NCBI GenBank assembly: GCA_964387585.1
Contig: CAYLWW010000059.1
Span: 1-10,115, forward strand
Length of the DNA: 10,115 nt
From: CAYLWW01 sp964387585
Lineage (GTDB): Bacteria > Pseudomonadota > Alphaproteobacteria > Rickettsiales > Midichloriaceae
Reading direction: 5' to 3'
Shown: positions 6,090-10,115 of the stretch, one piece after another
Numbering within the stretch: the first letter of the stretch is position 1
How the letters are laid out: every line of letters starts with the position of its first letter
Made by a program: the position numbers and the translations under genes
Notes under the pieces: generated by a model
The model's database searches: none
Told to the model about the DNA's origin: nothing
Seen by the model: the letters and a program-made list of their open reading frames with translations, nothing else

Positions 6090-7043
6090 ATGAATACGCG
6101 TTATAGGATAGCTCTAATAGGAGGCGGTAATATAGGTGGAACCCTGGCTCATATGTTTGCAATGAAACAATTGGGAGATGTAGTGCTATTAGATCGTACC
6201 GAAGGTACAGCTCAAGGCAAATCTTTAGATATATCTCAAGGCAATTCAATAGATCCATATGATGGTAGTTTTACTGGCACATCAGATTATTCAAGTATAG
6301 TTAATGCTGATGTAGTAATAGTAACTGCAGGTGTAGCAAGAAAGCCAGGAATGAGTAGAGATGATCTATTAAGCACTAATGCTGAAGTAATGAAGAGTGT
6401 TGCTATGGGAGTAAAGGAATATGCTCCTAATGCTTTCGTAATTATAGTTACTAATCCTCTTGATGCTATGGTTTATGCTTTTCAAAAATATAGTGGGCTC
6501 AATCCTTATAAAATAGTTGGCATGGCAGGCGTACTTGATTCTGCACGTTTTCGTTTTTTCTTAGCTCAAGAGCTTAATGTATCAGTAGAAGATGTTTACA
6601 CTATAGTGTTAGGTGGACATGGTGATGATATGGTACCATTAATGGGATATACCACTGTAGCGGGAATACCTATAAGACAACTAATTGCTAAAGGTTGGTT
6701 AACCAAAGATAAGTTAAACGAAATCATACAAAGAACTAGAGATGGTGGAGCAGAAATCGTCAAGTTATTGCAAACAGGCTCAGCATATTATGCACCAGCA
6801 ACTGCTGCAGTAGTAATGGCTGAATCTTATCTGAAAAATAAAAAAAGAGTATTACCTTGCGCTGCATATTTGAATGGTGAATACGGAGAAAGCGGCATAT
6901 ATTCAGGAGTACCAGCTATTATAGGAAGCGAGGGTATAGAGCGAGTAATAGAGATAGATCTGGATAACGAGGAATCTGAAATGTTCTATAAATCAATATC
7001 TTCTGTGCGCAACCTAGTTAATAAGATAGATAGTTTAAGTTAA
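6090..7043 (+). CDS. mdh: Malate dehydrogenase (NAD-dependent, LDH-like type)
   Basis: Oxidises (S)-malate to oxaloacetate with NAD in the TCA cycle; cytoplasmic. The Rossmann motif GGGNIGG (11-17) is followed by Asp35, which favours NAD over NADP. The substrate loop ARKPGMSRDDLL (83-94) has Arg84 at the position that separates malate (Arg) from lactate (Gln) dehydrogenases, plus Arg90. VTNPLDAMVY (120-129) supplies Asn122. DSARFR (150-155) carries Asp150 and substrate-binding Arg153. His177 in GGHGDDMVP (175-183) is the catalytic base. At 317 residues it is the typical length of the alphaproteobacterial/LDH-like class. The gene stands alone: about 400 bp of empty sequence upstream, and a 14-bp hairpin 12 bp after the stop. 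It has its own strong Shine-Dalgarno. No inactivating change is seen. Confidence 0.96.
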   Translation: MNTRYRIALIGGGNIGGTLAHMFAMKQLGDVVLLDRTEGTAQGKSLDISQGNSIDPYDGSFTGTSDYSSIVNADVVIVTAGVARKPGMSRDDLLSTNAEVMKSVAMGVKEYAPNAFVIIVTNPLDAMVYAFQKYSGLNPYKIVGMAGVLDSARFRFFLAQELNVSVEDVYTIVLGGHGDDMVPLMGYTTVAGIPIRQLIAKGWLTKDKLNEIIQRTRDGGAEIVKLLQTGSAYYAPATAAVVMAESYLKNKKRVLPCAAYLNGEYGESGIYSGVPAIIGSEGIERVIEIDLDNEESEMFYKSISSVRNLVNKIDSLS

Positions 7044-7055
7044 ATTCAGAATATA

Positions 7056-7094
7056 TATAATAGTGCTAAGTAAATTTTTGTTAGCACTATTATA
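7056..7094 (+). terminator. 14-bp perfect hairpin after mdh
   Basis: TATAATAGTGCTAA (7056-7069) pairs exactly with 7081-7094 across an 11-base loop, 12 bp past the mdh stop. The position suggests transcript termination or 3'-end protection. The downstream side is A-rich rather than T-rich, so it is not a textbook intrinsic terminator in the mdh direction. Confidence 0.55.
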
Positions 7095-7099
7095 AAAAC

Positions 7100-7122
7100 A
7101 AACTGACTCATATTTTCAGTTT
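7100..7122 (+). repeat. Short hairpin in the mdh-ialB spacer
   Basis: AAACTGA (7100-7106) is the reverse complement of TCAGTTT (7116-7122), leaving a 9-base loop. It follows the post-mdh hairpin at once and may act with it. No T run follows. Confidence 0.35.
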
Positions 7123-7137
7123 AGCTTACTGCAATTA

Positions 7138-7192
7138 TTAGCATTTAAACAAGATCAAATATAGCATAGAATGCTAAAATTATTTATGCTAT
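7138..7192 (+). repeat. Interleaved inverted repeats before the IalB-like gene
   Basis: Four related 7-mers occur in order: TTAGCAT (7138-7144), ATAGCAT (7161-7167), ATGCTAA (7171-7177) and ATGCTAT (7186-7192). The first pairs with the third and the second with the fourth. Alternatively the middle two form a tight hairpin, TAGCAT-AGA-ATGCTA (7162-7176). The end of the array lies 38 bp before the next start codon. It could be a leader with exclusive foldings or a protein-binding site; the function is unknown. Confidence 0.4.
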
Positions 7193-7230
7193 AAAATAGA
7201 AAAATCGATAAAAATAAAAAAAAGTTATAA

Positions 7231-7806
7231 ATGCGGTTTTTAAAAATTAGTTCTGTATTATATACTCAAGCATTAATCTGTAAAATTGTAGCGTTTTGCA
7301 GCTTATGTTTTGCTACATTATATTTATGTTTTATTTCTATAAGTCTTGCTCAAGTAGAAAATAAATACAAGACAAAGACTTTTGGTTATTGGGAGGTTTT
7401 ATTACCTTTAAATGTAAAAAAGGGTAATAGTTGTCACGCAGTATCATTTCCTTTGATAACTAAATCTTACTCCGGGATGCGTGATTTGCCTTACTTGATG
7501 ATCTCTTATTATAATCCTGATATGTTTACCATAAGCACATATGCTGGTTTTATTATAGATAAAGAGAATCCCTTATCTATAACCGCTAATAATCGAACTA
7601 GAATGTTAAAAATCGCCAGAGATTTTTATGCTTATACTTTTAGTAGTAACGAAGATGTAGCAATTATAAACGACATGATAGAGGATCAACGCATGGTTAA
7701 AGTACGCAGTTATCACTCTACTAATGGCGTTGCTGTTGACTATTACTCCTTGGATGGCTTTAGTAAAGCTATGAAATATCTAGAGCATAATTGTTTGATA
7801 AATTAA
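7231..7806 (+). CDS. Exported invasion-associated locus B (IalB)-like protein
   Basis: This 191-residue protein has a hydrophobic N-terminal stretch (about residues 14-39) that ends in SISLAQ, a plausible signal-peptidase site after Ala40; a retained membrane anchor is possible. The mature part has FGYWEV (51-56), Cys68, RDLPYLMISYYNP (84-96), a stretch ending AGFIIDK (105-111), and a C-terminal block DYYSLDGFSKAM (170-181) followed by Cys188. This W-x-V, one early and one late Cys, RD-PYLM and YSL-GF pattern is what I recall of rickettsial IalB-family proteins. The family is named for a Bartonella protein linked to erythrocyte invasion, but most members have no proven role. The two cysteines could form a periplasmic disulfide. 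The gene stands apart, with hairpin-rich DNA upstream, and no good Shine-Dalgarno is seen before the ATG. Confidence 0.62.
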   Translation: MRFLKISSVLYTQALICKIVAFCSLCFATLYLCFISISLAQVENKYKTKTFGYWEVLLPLNVKKGNSCHAVSFPLITKSYSGMRDLPYLMISYYNPDMFTISTYAGFIIDKENPLSITANNRTRMLKIARDFYAYTFSSNEDVAIINDMIEDQRMVKVRSYHSTNGVAVDYYSLDGFSKAMKYLEHNCLIN

Positions 7807-7883
7807 GTCTTATATTTATATATTAGAGTCTTAATAAAAAAATAACATTTTTAGGTTTTTCTTTAGTAAGAATTGATTACTAA

Positions 7884-7911
7884 TTTACAAAAGCTTATTT
7901 TAATATACTAT
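7884..7911 (+). promoter_or_regulatory. Possible promoter of flgF-queF
   Basis: TTTACA (7884-7889) and TACTAT (7906-7911) are separated by 16 bp and lie 30 bp before the flgF ATG. Each matches the consensus at four or five positions. In this AT-rich spacer, chance matches are common. Confidence 0.25.
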
Positions 7912-7940
7912 ATCTAGATCACTTATTGTTGGAATAAAAA

Positions 7941-8654
7941 ATGGATAATTCAATTTATACTTTACTAGCTGGAGAAGTAGGAATATTTAACAATCTTAAT
8001 GTCGTATCTAAGAACGTTGCTAGTGCCAATCTTGTTGGCTATAAAAAGGATCAAATGTTGTTCAAGGAATATCTTACTAAAGATATAAAAGATGCAAACT
8101 CCATGCCCAACGATATAAGCACTTTAGCAGACTTAACACAAGGAAATATTCGTCTAACTAATAGGTCATTTGACTTAGCTATAAATGGTAATGGATTCTT
8201 CATGGTTCAAACGCCTTTAGGCATACGTTATACAAGAAATGGACATTTCACTAAAGATGCTAATAATTTAATGGTAACTACCCAAGGCTATCCTGTTTTA
8301 TCGATAGATGGAAACCAAATTATATTTGAAGATAACGATGAAGAGCCGGAAATAACATCTGACGGCAACCTTTATATTAGAGGAGAACAACGTGGTCAGA
8401 TAGGCGTTGTTAATTTTGAAAATCCTAAGTTATTAAGAAAAGTAGGAGAAAATCTTTTTATATCCGATTTACCAGCCGAATTAAGCGATAGCTACTCTGT
8501 CAAACAAGGAGCTTTAGAAGAATCTAATGTATCTCCAATTACTGAAATTACCCGATTAATTGAATTACAAAGATTACTAGAAACATCATCATCTTTAATT
8601 GATGGTATATATACCATGCATAAATCTGCTTATAAGGCAATGAGTAAAACATAA
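7941..8654 (+). CDS. flgF: Flagellar basal-body rod protein FlgF
   Basis: A structural protein of the proximal rod of the flagellar basal body, exported by the flagellar type III apparatus and therefore without a signal peptide. The N-terminal rod signature is present: MDNSIYTLLAG at the start and NVASANLVGYKKD (25-37), the ANxxTxGFK-type motif. The central block FDLAINGNGFFMV (77-89), followed by GIRYTRNGHFTKD (94-106) and QGYPVL (115-120), is typical of FlgE/F/G. The C-terminal block QGALEESNVSPI (189-200), then TRLIELQRLLE (204-214), forms the terminal rod helix. The 237-residue length is near E. coli FlgF (251) and well short of FlgG (about 260), and the NSIY start also favours FlgF. No other flagellar gene is in the window, although flgF usually adjoins flgG. 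queF follows after 41 bp. The reading frame is intact. The Shine-Dalgarno is weak (GGA at 7931). Confidence 0.92.
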   Translation: MDNSIYTLLAGEVGIFNNLNVVSKNVASANLVGYKKDQMLFKEYLTKDIKDANSMPNDISTLADLTQGNIRLTNRSFDLAINGNGFFMVQTPLGIRYTRNGHFTKDANNLMVTTQGYPVLSIDGNQIIFEDNDEEPEITSDGNLYIRGEQRGQIGVVNFENPKLLRKVGENLFISDLPAELSDSYSVKQGALEESNVSPITEITRLIELQRLLETSSSLIDGIYTMHKSAYKAMSKT

Positions 8655-8695
8655 TTATCCGAGTCCATCTGCCAAAAAAATTTTAATGTTTTATA

Positions 8696-9640
8696 ATGAA
8701 TGGAATACCGTTAGGCAAAGTAAGTTCTTATATTAGTACTTATGATAATAAGCTGCTGTACAGAGTCTCTAGGCAAACTAAAAGAAGTGAAATAGGTATA
8801 ACAGATAATGAATTACCTTTTGATGGTTATGATATATGGAATTCATACGAATTGTCTTGGTTAGATGAGCGTAGTAAACCAGAAGTAAGAATAGCTAAAA
8901 TCATTTACTCTGCTAAATCAAAGTTTATAGTAGAATCTAAATCACTTAAACTGTATTTAAATTCCTTTAACAATACTAAGTTTGAAAATGAACTGGTAGT
9001 ACTAGAAACTATAAGGCAAGATTTATCTAATTTATTAGAAACTGAAATAGAAATATATTTATCGAGTTTGTCTAAAAACAACAATAATACTTGCAACATT
9101 GAAAAACAATTACTCAATAGTAATAGTATAGATAAACAAGTATTTGATGATTATTCCAGCATAACAGAACCTCAGCATATTTTGGCTTCAAATCCTATAT
9201 ATTGCGATAACTATTTGTGTATTGATGATTTAAATATAGAATGTGGTGATGTAAGCTTTGAAAATCGCTTAAGCTATTTAGAGTGCTATCGTAGCGAAGC
9301 GCTATATAAAGAAAGTCTATACTCTAATTTACTGAAATCTAATTGTTTAGTTACAGGCCAACCTGATTGGGCAACATTAATGATTACATATAGTGGAATA
9401 AAGATCAATCATCATGGTTTATTAAAGTATATCATTTCTTTTCGTAACCATAATGAATTCCATGAGCAATGTGTTGAACGAATCTTCGTTGAAATTATGG
9501 AAAAATGTAAACCATATAAACTTGATGTATATGCCCGTTATACAAGACGAGGCGGAATAGATATTAACCCTTGGCGAAGTAGTAATAAAAAAGTTTTGCT
9601 AGATAAATTAATAAGCAATCAAAGATTGATAAGGCAATAA
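8696..9640 (+). CDS. queF: NADPH-dependent 7-cyano-7-deazaguanine reductase
   Basis: Reduces the nitrile preQ0 to the amine preQ1 with two NADPH. PreQ1 is the base that tRNA-guanine transglycosylase inserts at position 34 on the way to queuosine. This is the long, two-module (E. coli-like) form. The N-terminal module has LGK at 6-8, YDIWNSYELSWL (45-56) and ESKSLKLYLNSFN (80-92), the substrate-binding QueF motif. The C-terminal module has SNCLVTGQPDW (215-225), with Cys217 as the thioimide nucleophile and Asp224 as the proton donor. FRNHNEFHE is at 249-257, and ARYTRRGGIDINPW is at 280-293. It is 314 residues against 282 in E. coli. The extra length falls in an Asn/Ser-rich linker (about 126-165) between modules and should be harmless. 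It lies 41 bp after flgF on the same strand, so the two may share a transcript despite unrelated functions. The Shine-Dalgarno is not obvious. Confidence 0.95.
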   Translation: MNGIPLGKVSSYISTYDNKLLYRVSRQTKRSEIGITDNELPFDGYDIWNSYELSWLDERSKPEVRIAKIIYSAKSKFIVESKSLKLYLNSFNNTKFENELVVLETIRQDLSNLLETEIEIYLSSLSKNNNNTCNIEKQLLNSNSIDKQVFDDYSSITEPQHILASNPIYCDNYLCIDDLNIECGDVSFENRLSYLECYRSEALYKESLYSNLLKSNCLVTGQPDWATLMITYSGIKINHHGLLKYIISFRNHNEFHEQCVERIFVEIMEKCKPYKLDVYARYTRRGGIDINPWRSSNKKVLLDKLISNQRLIRQ

Positions 9641-9923
9641 ACTAATAGACCTCTTGCATAACCAATATCTTAGTAACGCCAAATTATAAATAGCAGTAAT
9701 TATAGTTTATGTATTATTCTGTAAATTTTACCTCAGTTCAGGATAAGCTTTTAAGCTGCATGATGTAAGTTGTGGTTTTTAGTATAATACCCCAATAATG
9801 GATTAAGCATGTTTTAAGGATGGATTCATGGTAACTTTAGGTTTATTATTTTTCATTGAGTAAGCAAGAAGAGTGGCAATTATGTGAACTAAAAAATTCC
9901 ACATAGATCTGTGTCTGGTATAG
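9641..9923. other. Non-coding mobile-element debris after queF
   Basis: No open frame of note occurs in these 283 bp on either strand. A possible IS terminus (GACCTCTTGCATAACC) lies at 9648-9663, just 7 bp after the queF stop, and the decayed end of an IS630 transposase begins at 9924. The stretch is most simply read as remnants of one or two insertion sequences. Confidence 0.45.
9648..9663 (-). repeat. Possible insertion-sequence terminus
   Basis: On the minus strand this reads GGTTATGCAAGAGGTC, a string I associate from memory with IS termini in intracellular bacteria. No partner copy lies inside the window, so the element cannot be bounded. The call rests on recall and on the neighbouring transposase debris. 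Confidence 0.25.
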
Positions 9924-10115
9924 CTAAAGCAGCATAAAAGAGTCATGGTAGGTAGGTAGGTAGGTATTAAAGATTTCATCAATGGAGCAATTTTTAGTAC
10001 GTCTAATATGTTTAGCTTGAGCCCATTTTTTCTCTATGGGATTTAAATAGGATGGAATATGGAGGCAGGTAAAGCAAAGTGTAACCCGAATCTTTTATTA
10101 TCTTTTGCATATCAT
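9924..10115 (-). pseudogene. C-terminal fragment of a second IS630-family transposase
   Basis: Read leftward from the window edge, the frame gives DMQKIIKDSGYTLLYLPPYS. After a +1 shift (one extra base near the 'SPDLNPIE' motif) it continues NPIEKKWAQAKHIRRT, KNCSIDEIFN, then TYLPTYHDSFMLL and a stop at 9924-9926. The catalytic Glu of NPIE is present, but the frameshift just before it breaks the gene. The LPPYS...NPIEKKWA block is diagnostic for IS630. Its KKWAQAK type differs from the HYWFKIK of the element at the left edge, so this is a different subgroup. The rest of the gene, with the other two catalytic residues, lies beyond the window. The last codons include a 20-bp GGTA tandem repeat. 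Confidence 0.8.
9947..9966 (+). repeat. (GGTA)5 tandem repeat
   Basis: Five exact copies of GGTA lie within the end of the decayed transposase, translating on the minus strand as TYLPTY. A four-base unit changes the frame with each gain or loss. It sits in a pseudogene, so it is probably neutral slippage. Confidence 0.9.

Noticed and set aside
8905..9117. Minus-strand open frame inside queF
   Set aside because: It lies antisense to conserved queF motifs and its Asn/Ser-rich linker; no independent support.
1..10115. CRISPR array, toxin-antitoxin pair, defence island or new multigene system
   Set aside because: No regularly spaced repeats and no defence or toxin motifs are visible; the intact genes are mostly recognisable housekeeping genes.

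Overview
The window is AT-rich (about 30 % GC by eye) and reads as a piece of chromosome from an alphaproteobacterium, most likely a flagellated member of Rickettsiales (Midichloriaceae-like). This placement is inferred from four things: the strong AT bias, a reduced host-associated gene set with long gene-poor spacers and decayed insertion sequences, an IalB-type secreted protein of the kind found in Rickettsiales, and MEP-pathway isoprenoid genes alongside a flagellar rod gene. No rRNA or other decisive phylogenetic marker is present.

Layout. At 1-1060 lies a dead IS630-family element with near-perfect terminal inverted repeats. Its transposase is broken by many frameshifts, has lost two of its three catalytic acidic residues, and is interrupted by a ~107-bp non-coding insert flanked by AGCTATA repeats. 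At 1232-1933 (minus strand) is a two-gene membrane pair, an ElaB/YqjD (DUF883)-like protein followed by a small two-helix protein in the position of YqjE. At 2177-2899 (minus) is a TrmJ-type tRNA 2'-O-methyltransferase. A 251-bp spacer separates it from a plus-strand run: single-domain mannose-1-phosphate guanylyltransferase, ispD and ispF (3151-5507). A tRNA-Ala(GGC) follows at 5615-5690, then a ~400-bp gene-free stretch that carries the leader of malate dehydrogenase (6090-7043). A hairpin-rich spacer leads to an IalB-like exported protein (7231-7806), the flagellar rod protein FlgF (7941-8654) and the queuosine enzyme QueF (8696-9640). The right end (about 9648-10115) is mobile-element debris: a possible IS terminus and, on the minus strand, the C-terminal end of a second, different IS630 transposase containing a GGTA tandem repeat.

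Function. IspD and IspF are the third and fifth steps of MEP isoprenoid synthesis. The guanylyltransferase makes GDP-mannose. Mdh serves the TCA cycle. TrmJ and QueF both belong to tRNA anticodon-loop modification, at position 32 and position 34. FlgF implies a flagellum, or the recent memory of one, although no other flagellar gene is near it. Apart from manC-ispD-ispF and the DUF883/YqjE-like pair, the genes look like unrelated housekeeping loci.

I did not find a convincing new multigene system. The items most worth a second look are the small insert inside the dead transposase, the isolated flgF, the ispD and ispF genes sharing one frame across four stops, and the interleaved inverted repeats upstream of the IalB-like gene.
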